A stretch of 57,409 nt of DNA from Spongospora subterranea (GCA_900404475.1 OUQQ01000045.1:1-57409), one strand, 5' to 3'. Positions 10,744 to 26,300 are shown, numbered from the stretch's first letter. Numbers and translations are program-made. The notes: generated from the sequence alone by a model not told the origin.

Positions 10744-11981
10744 ATGATATCGTCAATAATCCGAGCACGATTGCCGAGGTCAATAGGGAGTCGCTTGTTC
10801 TCAGCGACTCCCACTCGGCAAGCACGCCAGAAACCGGTTGGCCAAGAGCAGCGACCAACGCATCGTCATCACCCTGAGAAAGTCTTCACCATTTCCGACC
10901 TGTCTGCGGCAGATATCGATCTGATTCTGAAGCGCGCCATCGAACTGAAACGGTCTCCCGATTTTGGGGGAAATGCACTTCGATATCGCACAGCCGTGAT
11001 CGTGATGGGTCGGCCGTCGATGCGAGCGCAGCTGTCGTTTGAGGTGGCGATGGCCCAGCTGGGTGGACGAGCGGTCACCTATCGGATGAGCGATCTGGCC
11101 CATGATTCGTCGGCCGGGTCGCTGACGGAGGCGTCCGTCATCTTCAGCACGTACGCCGACCTGGTCATATCGGCACTCGACCGCGAGGACGCCCTGGACG
11201 AGCTGGCCAAACCCAGTCGAATACCCTTGATCAATGCCGAGGATGTCAAAGGGAATCCTTGCCAAGGTCGGTCAAACCGTCAACAATCGTCAGCGTCATT
11301 GGTTAACTACAGCGGGGGCGTTTTCCAACAGTCCTCACCGACCTGATGACCATTTTCGAAAGGAAGGGGGACCTGTCCGGATTGAAATTGGCGTACTTGG
11401 GCGATCTGAATCGGGGTTTGGCCAGCGACCTTGCTCGGGTGTCCTGCATGATGGGCATCAAGATGGTCGCCGCCAACCTGTTCCATACGAACATCTCTCC
11501 AACCCTGAAAGAAGCCATAGAAAACGTATCCGGCTGGTAGTCGGCGAACGGTCGATCAGGTTTACTGAGATGATGTGATTAGGACTGCCCGCGATTGGTT
11601 CAAGGTGGACCGGGCGAAGCGCGCTTCACCGACGACCCTCTGGAAGCCGTAACGGACGCCGACATCATCTACACGGACGCATGGATGACGTTCGATTCGT
11701 CGGAAAGCACCGACGCCCGCTTCTCGGAGCCCGTCATGAACATGCAGATTACCGAGAACCTGATGAGCCGAGCGTCTCAGGACGCGTTCTTCATGCATTG
11801 CCTGCCGTGCACCGGAAACACGTGCGAAACGGCGGCAGCCCATATTGAGGGGAACGAGTCGATCGTGTTCGATCAGACCTATAATCGCCTGCACGTTCAA
11901 AAGGCGCTACTATTGCACCTGACCAGGTTCGGGAAATTCCCACCGCACGAGCCTGAAAATCAGAGACATCGCAGGGATTAG
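10744..11981 (+). CDS. Ornithine carbamoyltransferase-like protein, active site altered
   Basis: Three exons: 10744-11266, 11332-11525 and 11583-11981, giving 371 residues. The N-terminus (MISSIIRARLPRSIGSRLFS) looks like a mitochondrial targeting peptide. The fold is clearly aspartate/ornithine carbamoyltransferase: SFEVAMAQLGG, a Rossmann-type LKLAYLGDLN, DADIIYTDAW and a C-terminal NRLHVQKALLLHL. The catalytic signatures are changed: STRTR is SMRAQ (about 11017-11031), HPxQ is NPCQ (11254-11265), the SMG loop after DxW is TFD, and HCLPR is HCLPC (11796-11810). The fold and frame are intact, so it is expressed-looking but probably not an ordinary OTC. It could be a pseudoenzyme, a regulator, or a transferase with another substrate. 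Confidence 0.85.
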
Positions 11982-12243
11982 AAATCGGGCACCGCTATCT
12001 CATATCTCGCGCGATAAAAACAAAAGAGCCATCGATAATCATTACCGACTCGGAAATGGAAACAACATTTTGTGGATTAGTTGGACCATGGAAAGTTACA
12101 CGAAATTCTGTACTCGCCCACGTCCGGTTTGGTTGAGAGACGATTGAGAGAAAATTTGGCGGTTTTTGCGGTTTTCGCGGACAATTCGTGACTCAGACGC
12201 CCGTGGCCAGAAAATTGCTGAAAAGGCCGATTCGGTGGTGGCG

Positions 12244-13317
12244 ATGGACCCGATTCCCACGGCTAGGCAGGTGCTGAACTGCCAAATTCACGAGTGGTAT
12301 CCGAGGCACAGACGGTGGACGATTCGGAGCGATATTATCGACCTGTCCAGGGCGTTCCTCGAATATCTGAACGAAGATGCGTTCTTTCTGCCGCCTGGCG
12401 CCCGTGACTCGTTGCACGCCGATGACGACGACGCCGATTCGGACGCGTCGTGGTCTTCAGATAGCGTTTCCGCAGAGGAAACCCGTGCTGATCCATTTCC
12501 CGAGGTTGATTTGATCAGAAACTCGATCAACAAGCTGAACGGCGCCGTTTTTCCTAAACTGAACTGGAGCTGTCCTCGTGATGCAACATGGATCGCATGT
12601 ACAGGAACGTTGAAATGTGTCACACCGGGCGATGTCCTGCTGCTCTTGAAAGCGTCCGAATTTATACAGCACGACCTCACACAACCGTATGGCAACTTCA
12701 AACCCCTTCGTTTCTGACTCCCCCATCAATTCTAACCCGGCGCCATTTGCAGGTTCGAAACGTGCAGCGATGATGGACACCCCGCTGACAGTATCCAGTA
12801 CAAGCTCTGCCTTCGTCAATGGGTCGATATCCAAACATCTCGTGAATTCCGCTGTTTTATTATCAGGCGAGCGCTGGCCGCTGTTTCACAGCGAGATCAT
12901 GCTAATTTCTACCCATCCCTGCAAGACGACGGTGTCATCGATCGCATTCGCTTGGCAATCCAGGAATTTTTCACGGCAAGGGTCCTCGATAATTTTCCCG
13001 ATGATGATTTCGTCATGGATGTCTATATTGGACCTGACAATATGGTCGTTCTAATCGATTTCAATCCGTTCTCGCTGGTGACAGATTCCCTGTTGTTTGA
13101 TTGGCCGGAGCTATACGACATGAAAGCCAACCTGGACGAGACACAGGTTCTGGCCGAATTCAGGATATGCCACGAGCAACCCGCGATGACCCCTGCGTCG
13201 ACAATGTCGTATGGTTTCCCCAAGGATATCACACATGTTCGATCTGCCGCCGATATCGACCGATTTGCGGCAATGGCATCGACACTGTCACAAGTGGATG
13301 ATGATAATAATATATAG
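12244..13317 (+). CDS. CDC123: CDC123/D123 family eIF2 assembly factor
   Basis: ATP-grasp chaperone that joins eIF2 subunits in the cytosol. Two exons, 12244-12686 and 12753-13317 (66-base intron), give 335 residues, the family's usual size. Seen in order: HEWYPRHRRWTIRSDIIDL near the N-terminus, an acidic insert (DDDDADSD), VFPKLNWSCPRDATWI, LLLLKASEFIQHDL, then after the intron LCLRQWVDI, REFRCFI, SQRDHANFYP, and the ATP-grasp metal-binding DVYIG, LIDFNPFSLVTDSLLFDWPEL. ATG 12244 is the first in frame after an in-frame region without ATG. Motifs intact. Confidence 0.92.
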
Positions 13318-13559
13318 GTCAACACTACACTAGTTGGCAAACCTCGGACCAATTTCGGGTCGACGCGTCAAATGCTTCAGTTTTGATACCAATTTTTTTT
13401 ACGAAACCTAAGCTGGTACAACGATTTTCCTGAACAAACATTGTCTCTAAGGAGTACCAAAGGTAGGCGTTCCTCGAGATCAAGGGAGTAAAAATACAAT
13501 ATTTTCGAGTCAGAATTGCGTTTCACTAAAGCCGCAACAAAAAAGAACATGTCCATTGA

Positions 13560-15281
13560 TCATATTGGATTACTCAATAATATTTGAATGTCAGCAGCTA
13601 CTTCCGCTGCATTTGCTGGCTCGGTGAACAGGGAAGCATCAAACTCCAGCGCGGCAAGCAGCAGAATTCCCTCATTGCCCATAAAGTAGACCAGATGGCC
13701 AAGTGCAAGCAACATCCGATATTTTGCAGCGGCGTTATTTTCAACACCTACTGCCTCGTTGACTGCTGAAATCAACTGAACGCCGATATCGTCGTGGTCT
13801 TCTGCGTCAGTTGGCTCAAAATGTAGGTGCAAGGAGCAGTTGTATCTGAAAGTTTTGTAAAAACGCCAAAGCCAGAATTAACCCATACGAGACTAACATG
13901 ACTATGGCCGCCATCATTCTTGTCAGTGGCTGTTGCGACCTGAGAGGGCCGAGCATATACTCAGTGGTTCGAGGATCTATGGCCAGATGATACGAATCCG
14001 TGCCGTAAGAGAGAAGATTGCTTAGAGAGCAAAGCGCCATTAGAACCACAGAGGTTGGACAATCTTCGCTACAGAATCGATGAAGTCCGAAAATTGATTC
14101 AAACTCGGAATCCAAAAAACTTTTAGCGACAGACCGAACGCTTACTGCTAGACGGAATAAAGCCAGAAGGGCGAATGATTTGTCAACTGGAGAATTGCAA
14201 ATCAATCGATTGAAGACCTCGACGCAGTCATTGGTGGGGTTTGGCTGATCTCTTTCTAGCTGATCGACGAGATCAGAAAGAATTTTCAGTTCTCTAGCAG
14301 ACTGAGAAAGTAGCGGATGCGATTGCAGCTGCGCAAAAAACTTTCTTGCGTTTTTGTCGATAGATGTTAGCGGACTCGATGCTGCTGAAATATGACGAAG
14401 CGACAAATTTGGGAAAGGAACAGGTCGGGATTTGCGGTTAGGGCTTATCCGGCTTGTACTACAGTAGGTTATGGAAGATGCTCTCTCTGCTACGTTTGCG
14501 GCAACTTACGTGGATGACGACGCAGAGGGAAGTGAAATGGGGACGGGAGCCAGTTCGGGTTGTTGCCATGGTACGAACCCACCGCCGGCGTTCGCTCGCA
14601 TCTGGCGCTCGGATTGCTCGATTACAGGACCTAACATTGCACCTTGAAACAATTTGAGATGGCGGCCATGATTCGTTTAATATGCAATAACAACCTAGCG
14701 GCGTGTTGATAACTTCAGCAGGTAATCCGGTGATGAAGGAGGGAATCGGTTGACCGGTTAAAAAGATGGACACCTTTGACCAGATATCAACAAACAACAA
14801 CACATACCCTATCCCATATTGCCTTACTTCGTTAGCGAAATTATTACAATTATGGTATAGTAAACTATAGGTTTCCGCTGTAAATCTATGTGAAATTTGC
14901 CGAAGGAATGCTACGAAGCGGGGTTGGCTGACATTCTATTCCAATTTGATCATTGATTAGCACAAAATGTCCAACGAGACGGGATTTGACAGAGCCATAA
15001 AAATACCGTATCGCCCATATTTATGATCCGAACGGGTGTTCCGGCCATTGTCCCGCCAGGAGCTGCACTTTGTATCCCTCCGCCATAGAAATACTCTCTA
15101 CCGAACACGACGACGCCGGAATGCCAGATGCCGTCGATTTCGCGTCCCAGCAGCATTGGTGATAGCTGTTTGGCCATTCCCTGATTTGCAAAACGGGTTA
15201 TTCAGGCGCAATGAGCAGGCTCGACGAGGTTGATCCATGCACCTGTGATAAATCATAAAGATATATCTCAACCGATGTCAT
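13560..15281 (-). CDS. DeSI (PPPDE) peptidase fused to a PUL domain
   Basis: Seven exons: 15243-15281, 15007-15180, 14828-14935, 14695-14773, 14510-14630, 13883-14458 and 13560-13845, giving 460 residues. Residues 1-140 are a DeSI-type thiol isopeptidase: YLYDLS, MAKQLSPMLLG, catalytic His in GIWHSGVVV, catalytic Cys in YHNCNNFANE, and SIFLTGQPIPSFITGLPAEV. A proline-rich linker of about 70 residues follows. The C-terminal half is a PUL-type helical repeat (VVLMALCSLSNLLSYG, KYRMLLALGHLVYF). PUL domains bind the tail of Cdc48/p97, so the protein likely couples SUMO or ubiquitin removal to Cdc48. Fungal homologues I know often carry a thioredoxin domain between the two; none is seen. The intron at 13846-13882 is only 37 bases. 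Confidence 0.88.
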
Positions 15282-15950
15282 TTCCCAATAATTCACAAAT
15301 GACTCAATTTGGAAACGCAACGACCCGCGTCTACCCGATACCTACCACTGTCAGCGCAACACTCTGTGTGATGCCAACTGTGTACACTACAGTAGCAATT
15401 GAGTTGACTGAGGGGCGATCAGTGCTACCTATGTACACATGTTGACACTGACCACTGTGGTTTCTCTGTTTATCTCGGCCGTTAAACCACCATGTGTTCT
15501 TGATTTGATTGAACGTTTGTACTGGGCGGGGGCCACGCCAGACGGATTATGATCATGTCGTGTTTGAAGTATGATCAAGGAAATTGGGCAGTTTATTGGT
15601 CGACGAGATCCAGCGTTGGGAAGGATGACAAATGAGGGGAAATGCCAAGCAACAGATGACCAGGCTGACATCAAACTCGCGGGTCTTCTTTTTTTGTTGA
15701 CCAAATTCGTGATTGGAACGGTTATGACCATTGGGCTCCGGAATCGCGACCAGATTGGATGGAAGATGTTGTTCATGGGTTTTCGTGTGATTGAAACAAA
15801 CATGCCATTGAACCGATTGTTTGACTGAAAATCTCCACTGACCTGATGCTAAGCAACAAAATCAACCAAAACAACGTTCCGTAGCCGACACACGGGATAA
15901 ACTGGAGAACGGTTAGCCGAGTTTGGCGCCGCTGAAATCAGTCCTTGACT
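15282..15950. other. No supported gene
   Basis: Open frames exist on both strands (about 15429-15828) but with no recognisable motif and no convincing splice model. Confidence 0.35.
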
Positions 15951-17060
15951 GCCGGAAGCGTTGCTGCAGACGTTTCTCATCTTAAGAAATATTGTGGTCG
16001 AAAGAAGAAACAAGTCGATAAGACAGCGAGAGACCCTTAGAGGAATTGCTGGGGCGACAGGAATTCCTCTTTCTACTTTGCACAGAAATGTAAGAAGTGG
16101 AATCATTCGTCACCATACCAGTTCTTGCGATTTTTCATTTCAAAGCTACAACAAGATTCCACAGCAACTTCCCTGAAATTTTCAGGAGCTGTACGATGTT
16201 CGTCCACATTGACGAGAAGTGGTTCTATTTGACGACGAACTTCAGAGTCAGGGGTTTGCGAACTTTGAAAAACTGGTTGCACTCTCGCACGAGCATGACT
16301 TTCTCAGAGGAAGCAGCGGTTTCTATGCACTCTGCTCAATATCAACATCGCCGGAGTGTGCGATGCTGATTGGCAAGCACTTGTTCATAAAGCCATCACC
16401 AGTGAAGATTCCCAATTGAATCTTGCGGAATGGAATGCAGAAACCGCTGCTTCCTTTGAGAAAGTCATGCTCCTGCGGGAGTGCAACCAGTTTTTCAAAG
16501 TTCGCAAACCCCTCACTCTGAAGTCCGTCGCAGGAGCGGTTGGCAAATGCGGTACGTTGAATCCTGTCGGTTCCATTCGATTTTGACTTCATTCATTCAG
16601 AAATGGCAACGGGGCTCCTTCTTATAACGTATACAACCTGACTGTCGATGAAGAGTTGCCCAACCGCACCTGCCAAAGCAAGTCTTTCATCGACAAGGTG
16701 ATGTTCTTTAATAGCCGTTCCTAGGCCTAAATTTAACAACAGTTCTTGATGTTTTACTGGAAAAATCGGTCTCTGGCCATTTGTTGTCAGAGAACCTGCA
16801 AAATGTTGAACCAAGAATCGAACCAAAGGAACACTTGTCACGAAATTTATTGTGGTCGATAGAAAACGTTTCTGGATGCTCTGATTACCAAAGTCATCCC
16901 CGCAATCAAGTCAAAGTTTTCTAAGAACGCACCAATTTTCATACAACAAGATAATGCTCGACCGCACATTAAGCCAGACAACGAGGATTTTATCAAGACT
17001 GCTCAGAGCGATGGATACGACATACGTTTAGTATGTCAGCCGCCGAACAGCCGGATATGA
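15950..17060 (+). mobile_element. Decayed Tc1/mariner-like DNA transposon
   Basis: A transposase relic is readable in pieces. A helix-turn-helix part has KKYCGRKKKQVDKTA, then in another frame TLRGIAGATGIPLSTLHRN. The DDE core starts with VHIDEKWFYLTT at about 16200-16235, then after an interrupting fold-back come NRTCQSKSFIDKVMF, then LVTKFIVVDR, and ITKVIPAIKSKF, FIQQDNARPHI and VCQPPNS near 16880-17050. The order matches one Tc1/mariner transposase, but frame changes and stops occur between parts. No terminal inverted repeats were identified. Confidence 0.8.
16239..16524. repeat. Inverted repeat inside the transposon relic
   Basis: Left arm about 16239-16335, right arm about 16432-16524. 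They pair over long tracts (for example CGAACTTTGAAAAACTGGTT with its reverse complement, and GAGCATGACTTTCTC with GAGAAAGTCATGCTC). The spacer is about 95 bases. It separates DEKWFYL from the rest of the DDE core. Confidence 0.85.
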
Positions 17061-17600
17061 ACGTGTTACCTAGATCTGAGAAATTGATGATTTAATAGGA
17101 TTATGGGACTAAAACACGACAGGATCAGGTCAAAAATGAAGATATCCTGCTGAGGGTATATCACCAATACAGGGGCACGATATCCGATAGTATCAAACTA
17201 CGATCATTTTTCCATTCATTCACTCGGTATGTTATCGATCAGACCACAACCGAACATAGCCAAACAATCAACGTGGCGCAATTCAGAATATGTTCGCAAC
17301 CTTAATTCGAATGAATCGATTTTCTGAATTCAAATTTCCATTGGAACCTGGACATCAGTAGTCGACAATGGATCAACGAAACCAAAAGACATTGAGGTTA
17401 AAATCGAGATGGATCAATGTGAACACGACTCAAAGGCAAATAATTAATCGTATCAGAAAATGATGCGAACTATTATCTGATCGACAATCAGATCAAGGTC
17501 GATCAATATCGGCAAGCATCGTTTATATTCAGCACGAATATCGAGTCAAGAAAAGGGCAAATCGTGATAAAATTGCAGGGGCAAAACTGTAGTTGACTGG
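17060..17600. other. Gene-free stretch
   Basis: AT-rich, many GATC-containing phrases, no protein-like open frame. Probably flank of the dead transposon. Confidence 0.45.
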
Positions 17601-17601
17601 T

Positions 17602-20862
<3,261 letters not shown>

Positions 20863-21164
20863 TTGACAGGTCAAAACATCACCCGATGCTGATCGTTTCT
20901 TTATTCTACAATAAATCAGTTAATAGTTGTCGAATGCCCACATCTCGTCCTTATCTAATCTTCGTTATATGCCTATACTATCGTAATACGGTAATGATGC
21001 GGATAAAAGTCAACACTTGGTACAAAAATGGCGAAACACCGACGATTCGGGACCTTCGCACTGCATATGCAAAGCAACTTATATATAGGCGAATATGTGG
21101 ATTGGACGGTGCAAGATGTGTTGAGAGACGGTTGCGGACGATGCAAGCAAAAAATACCCATTAT
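20863..21164. other. 3' convergent intergenic
   Basis: Between the ABCE1 stop (plus) and the TOM22 stop (minus). No supported coding; probably the two 3' UTRs. Confidence 0.5.
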
Positions 21165-21482
21165 TTACTGTTGAAGTTCCTGCATGCCTCCTTGACCTTT
21201 CAGTTGCTTATCAAGCTCCATGAGCGAAGCCTCCCTTTCGATAGATAGCGCCAAAGGAAATCCGACAATCAGGAACGTCGTTGCCGCAATCCACGCAAAC
21301 GACCCGGCTTTCATCAGCGCGGTCGACGAATATGTCTTGATCGTGCGCATACTTGGGCTGATACTATCTGATATTCGATTGAGAAACGAATCGGCTTCGT
21401 CTTCCGACTCGTACTCCGACTCGTATTCTTCCGATTCGACGAAAAGCCGATCTGTGACGTCTTCCACCCGTGACGATGCCAT
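21165..21482 (-). CDS. TOM22: TOM22-like mitochondrial import receptor
   Basis: Uninterrupted 105-residue frame from ATG 21482. The N-terminal cytosolic part is strongly acidic with repeated ESEYESED, followed by SFLNRISDSI and one hydrophobic segment with an internal proline (FAWIAATTFLIVGFPLAL), then a Gln/Gly-rich tail facing the intermembrane space (LKGQGGMQELQQ). This order is the TOM22 layout: acidic presequence receptor plus a Pro-kinked tail anchor. It is shorter than yeast Tom22 (about 150). No intron seen. Assignment rests on architecture. Confidence 0.75.
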   Translation of the reverse strand: MASSRVEDVTDRLFVESEEYESEYESEDEADSFLNRISDSISPSMRTIKTYSSTALMKAGSFAWIAATTFLIVGFPLALSIEREASLMELDKQLKGQGGMQELQQ

Positions 21483-21499
21483 TCCGGTCGTCGAAACTG

Positions 21500-22408
21500 C
21501 CCTGTAACCTCAGTTCAAGTTCAGGACGATGTTACTGTTGGAGCCACCGGAGACACCCCTGTGCGGACTTCGCACAACCGTACTCCTTACGCGGTTACGC
21601 CAGCATCACTCCAGAATGCCAGATCAATATCAGAGCAAAATCAGACAAAATCAAATTGCATCGGTGAGGAGAAAGACGCGAAACATCGAATTTCTGTTTA
21701 TAGTTCAGTATCAGTTGGATCCAGTGATCCGATGTCGAGTCCTTGGACGCACAGTGCCCTCGAAAGCGATTCATTGAACTTCTGAGCATTTCCCGGACGC
21801 ACGCTTTGCGATGCTTGAAACAACGGAATGAGATATTCCAAGTAACAGTGCCTCGCTCTTTGCCGTGATGATACAGAGTTTATCCAGTGAATGAGGGCAC
21901 CGCACTGTGTCTACCCAACCCGTCTATCTGGGCGGCAAACAATCTTATTCGTGCTCAAGCTTGTTCCGTTCTTGTAACTTCTAGTATTATTAATTCTGCG
22001 TTCACAAAGATTCTCCTTGAAAAGGATATGTTGGAATAAAAGGACTACCATGTACACCCTACCCCTGTGCTCCCTCACTCATTACTTTCTTCATCTGTGA
22101 GTTTGCAGAGGGCTGTATATTTCGTGAGCAAGCGTAGAACTTCCAGTCTAAGAGGGATTTTGCCGCAATCAAAGTCTGCCTTTCACCATGTCTCATCTTG
22201 TGCTCTGGCAACATGGAACCCCGATGGTACTGTAGTCCGCAGTGAGGCTCTACACATTGCGTTGACACCCTGACCGAGAGACACTGAGACCAGTGCGTCT
22301 GACACCCTGACCGAGACATTGAGACCTTGACCAACTGTGACTAATTGGCCCTACACACTAATAGAGATTTGACGGCCAACCATCAGTCACATTTCCCCTA
22401 CTCGTTAG
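21500..22408 (+). other. Possible exon plus gene-poor stretch
   Basis: The plus frame 21530-21785 (about GATGDTPVRTSHNRTPY … SALESDSLNF) is open with Ser/Thr-rich composition but has no ATG or recognised domain; it could be a terminal exon. From 21786 to 22408 no gene was seen. Around 22260-22340 the phrase ACACCCTGACCGAGA…CATTGAGACC recurs in near-tandem form. Confidence 0.25.
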
Positions 22409-23179
22409 ATGCGTTGGGACATGCTCAATTTGGGCAAATTCCGGCAAATTTCCAGTAAATTCAAAAAGGGATCTATGCAATCATCGTTAGTGCTGATTAC
22501 TATAAATATTTTCGGTGAGCCAACAAATAAGCGTTCGGTGTATAGATTGTCGGAGGGGGCACTTCATGACGATATTTGCGCGTCGCTGCCTTTGTTGGAA
22601 ACGTCGGGGTTCGGAAAGAAAAATATTCCAAGTGAAACCAAATCTGCGGTTTCTCCTCGATCGCCATCCACAATGAATAAGCAGCATCGTTCCGATGGGT
22701 AAACATCATTACCCAAAATCTTGCTGAGAAAATGAACGACTGATGGCAGGATCTGCCCTATCCACCTGCTAGCAGAGTTTGGTGAAAGCAGCGAACAATT
22801 GCATCGCGAGCTTCAAAAAGATCCTGGTTGTGCCAATCTGGCCACTAAAGTATTTTGATACTCCAAAGCAGTTTTTCGATCGCACGTTCTAAATGTGTTG
22901 AACTAGCTTGGATGGACTGCAATCCATTTTGCCAGCTGGAGGGGACGTGTCGATCTGATGCGCGTTTTGGTTGAAATTGGAAAAGCAGATATTACCGTAT
23001 GCGACAAATTTGGATGGACACCTTTGCACTGCTGTGCGCAAAACGGGCATGTTGAAGCGTGTCGATATTTGATCAACCAATGCGGTTCAGATCCAAGTAT
23101 TTTAATGCCGCAGATTGAGACGCTGCCAGTCAACATTCAGATTTTTCTTAGAAAGATAACTAAAACTGCAATTAATTAA
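22409..23179 (+). CDS. Ankyrin-repeat protein
   Basis: Three exons: 22409-22698, 22750-22849 and 22907-23179, giving 220 residues. The N-terminal half is Ser/Lys-rich and unrecognised. The C-terminal half has ankyrin repeats: ICPIHLLAEFGESSEQL, then LGWTAIHFASWRGRVDLMRV, then FGWTPLHCCAQNGHVEACRY. About three repeats, so a small scaffold or adaptor. Introns of 51 and 57 bases have good consensus. It ends 155 bases before the SMG1 3' end (convergent). Confidence 0.8.
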
Positions 23180-23334
23180 CTGGGACAAAGGAGTCTTGGA
23201 AGGTAGAGGGTTTGATTTTACATGAAAATGTTATCATACGTCTAATCCTGGCTGTGGTCGTGCATGTCTGAATAATAAATTTGGCAGGATTAACATCTTC
23301 GCACAGAGCTGCAAAGCGCATTAGCAGCGCAGAT

Positions 23335-26300
23335 TCATATCCATGCTGCCCATCCTTCGAACATGATTGCAAGATTGTGCTTATTTGTAGCTTCTTTAAC
23401 GCGTTTGGTAACAGTCATATCATCACCGCACTCGAGCTTCATCTCAACACCTTTCAGTGCTGCTTCAGCTGCGGAAGAGGCATTTCGCATTTCGCTTGGA
23501 ATTTCACTCGATTTAATAAACGTCTTCAGACCTGCAAACAAAGCCGAAAAAAGTTGCCGCCCATCAGCAACGGATAAGTTCCTGAAATGAACGTTGATGA
23601 AAGAATTGGTGATGCAGTAACACAAACAATACCATTCTCCATTTTGGGAAAGAACGCCTGATATCGAGTCGTGAAGCTTTTCCCAATCGATACGAAGCTG
23701 TTGCGCAGCCGGCGAATCATAGCGGCAGAGACGCTGAAGCAGTGGACGAATGGAAGCTGTCCAAAGAGACTGCAGAGATGATATAATTTGTAGATCTTCG
23801 GGCGGCAGCTCCTGCATAGAATAAATACGATTTTCGCGAAAAACACAATATTTCTTACCGGCAACATTTTGCGATTTTCTAGACTCTCTAAGGCATCCAA
23901 ATCACTTTTCAGTGATTGTGCTTGGGCACGAAGAGATGGAAGCTTTTGTATCAAGACTTTAGCATTATTCTATAGTGAAAGTTGACGCGTTGAAGTGAAA
24001 ACGGAAGAGCAGTCTATAGATCAAACCTGTTGCTGAAGAAGACCTGTTGGAGGTTTTTTTACGCTGCACGAATTTGAGCCCTCAACAGTGGCTACTTTTT
24101 TCCTCATTTCATTGACGCTGCATGACAAACATCAGCGATTTTTTTGACATCTTCGTAGTAGCAAACCGATTGATTTTCTCAATGATATCGGGTAATTCGA
24201 TAATCGACTTTTCGGCGTTTGAAATCTCGATTTTCACGGCAGCGAGTTCAGCAGTCTTTTTTCGAATGCCGTGTTCGCTTAGCAAGTGCTCAGATAAACT
24301 CGACACATATCGCAACCAAGGAGACTGGTTTCCAAGGGCCCACGAATGTAGGTGCTCAATCTGAAGACGGGATCGTTGCAGCCTTTCGATCAATAATGCA
24401 TGAATCATCAAGCGGTCAGCGGACCGCCGCTGTAGCGATGTTTGAATGGAGGGAAAATCATATTTCAAACTTGTCTAGTGGGCACATACCAAAATCTTGC
24501 TACTGCGCGGATGTGACCATTCGAACAATGGGTTGTTACGAAAGGATTGCAGAATTGTTAGTATATGTACTCGCTGATTTCTACAGATAGAAAAAACCCT
24601 CTCCATAAGACGAATAAACTCGCCGTTTAGCAGCGCCAGAGGCCCCAAGGCACGACAAAGCGAAGGAGTCAACCGAAACGGAACAGTTTCGGGAACTCGA
24701 AGAGAAAGTCCTCCTTCAAAACAAACCTTAAAGGCGATAAGCAATAGATAAGAATTGAAAACACTTGGATACCGCGAAATCGATATGAATTAATTCACCA
24801 GTTTCTAGCTTGACAAGAATATTGCCAAGATGACGATCTAATATAGAATAAGAAGTAACCATATACGAAAAATAGACTGGTTGTACCGCCAACTCCAAGA
24901 ATGTATCCGATAACTGATGATGATGCCATGGTTGATGTAAACGTGCAACGCTTATGAAAATTGTCTTCGGCGCTGACCGAGGTCAACGCCAACTGGGTTT
25001 CCAAAACGGAGTCATCTGTTGATGCAAGAAGCGTTTCGTAAAGTTCATCGGCCAGACCAGTAGGCCATTCTCTGATAAATGGAATACACGTCAGATAAGA
25101 TCGATGCGATAAAACATAATTGACCTTCTGGGTAACGAGATAGGCAGATTAAGCGATTGAAGCTTCTCGTGGAGTTTGGAGGTGAAAATTTGAGCCGGAG
25201 TAGATTCCGCAATATCTTGCTGCTCCTCGTCGGGGTAGCCTTGGCTGCCAGCGGCACCCCGATGAATTGCAGCCTGACCAAACCGGTGGAGTCGAAATAA
25301 CGAGACCGCATCGTCAATCATGTGAATCATCCCACATTGAGAGGAGATAGTTGTTACAGTATACGCAGGAGGCAAGCAGTGCACCTGGACAATATAACAC
25401 TTAGACACGAAGAATTCAGCAAGACTACGATAACGCCTACGCCTGTAGAATTAGAGCCATCGCTTAGGCAATGATTAACATATGCGCTAATTTGGAGCAC
25501 CCGTTGATCAATATTCAAATCTTCTCTTCCCTTAAGAAGATACGTATACAAACAACCATCAGTGCCCCTAAAGGTGATTGATTTTGGACGCGTTTTGGTT
25601 TTTAAGATTTCAAGAGAAGGACGAGATAATCCGGCAAGTTGAGCGCCAACGGGCATCCCCGGGATTCGGAAAACCGCGGGACTGGGAACCGAGGTAAATG
25701 AAGGCGACGCATTAGTAATCAATACTAGAACAAGTCTTAACTCAACCGAAAACGTCAACAGATGCACAATACGAACCCTCAGAAAGCTGATGCATTTCTT
25801 GATGCATCCCCTTTAGCTGATGAATAAGCGAAGAAAGCAGCAATTTGGATTCTATTGATGATCAGCTATTTCCAACAATAGTGATGCGAAACGGTACCAA
25901 TATATTCAGGAGCAAGCTTTAGTGGAAGGTTCAGTATTGACATGACCGATTGCATAGCATGACGGTAACGTCGTTGGAAAACACGATTGTGCAAACATAC
26001 GGAAACTGAGGACGAAAGATCAAATAAATCCTGTAGACGTGTAAGGAGAGGATTAATAACAAGGTCGCGACCAAACCTGGAAACTAGAAAGGACCGAACT
26101 CATAACTCGAAGATATGCATCAGCAAAAGGTTGCCCACCAACACACTCTTCTATCCACCATCGCCAGCGCAAAGGGATCTCCGATATCAGATGCGGCAGC
26201 GTTTCGATCCACACATCCTCCAAAAACACAGAGCACTCTCTCACACTTTGGCTGAACCGAGATATTTGCGAACAAAGCTCGGGGCGCGTTTCCTGGCTAC

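Noticed and set aside
12166..12243. Upstream extension of the CDC123 frame
   Set aside because: The only start there would be TTG; the first ATG at 12244 gives the family's normal N-terminus.
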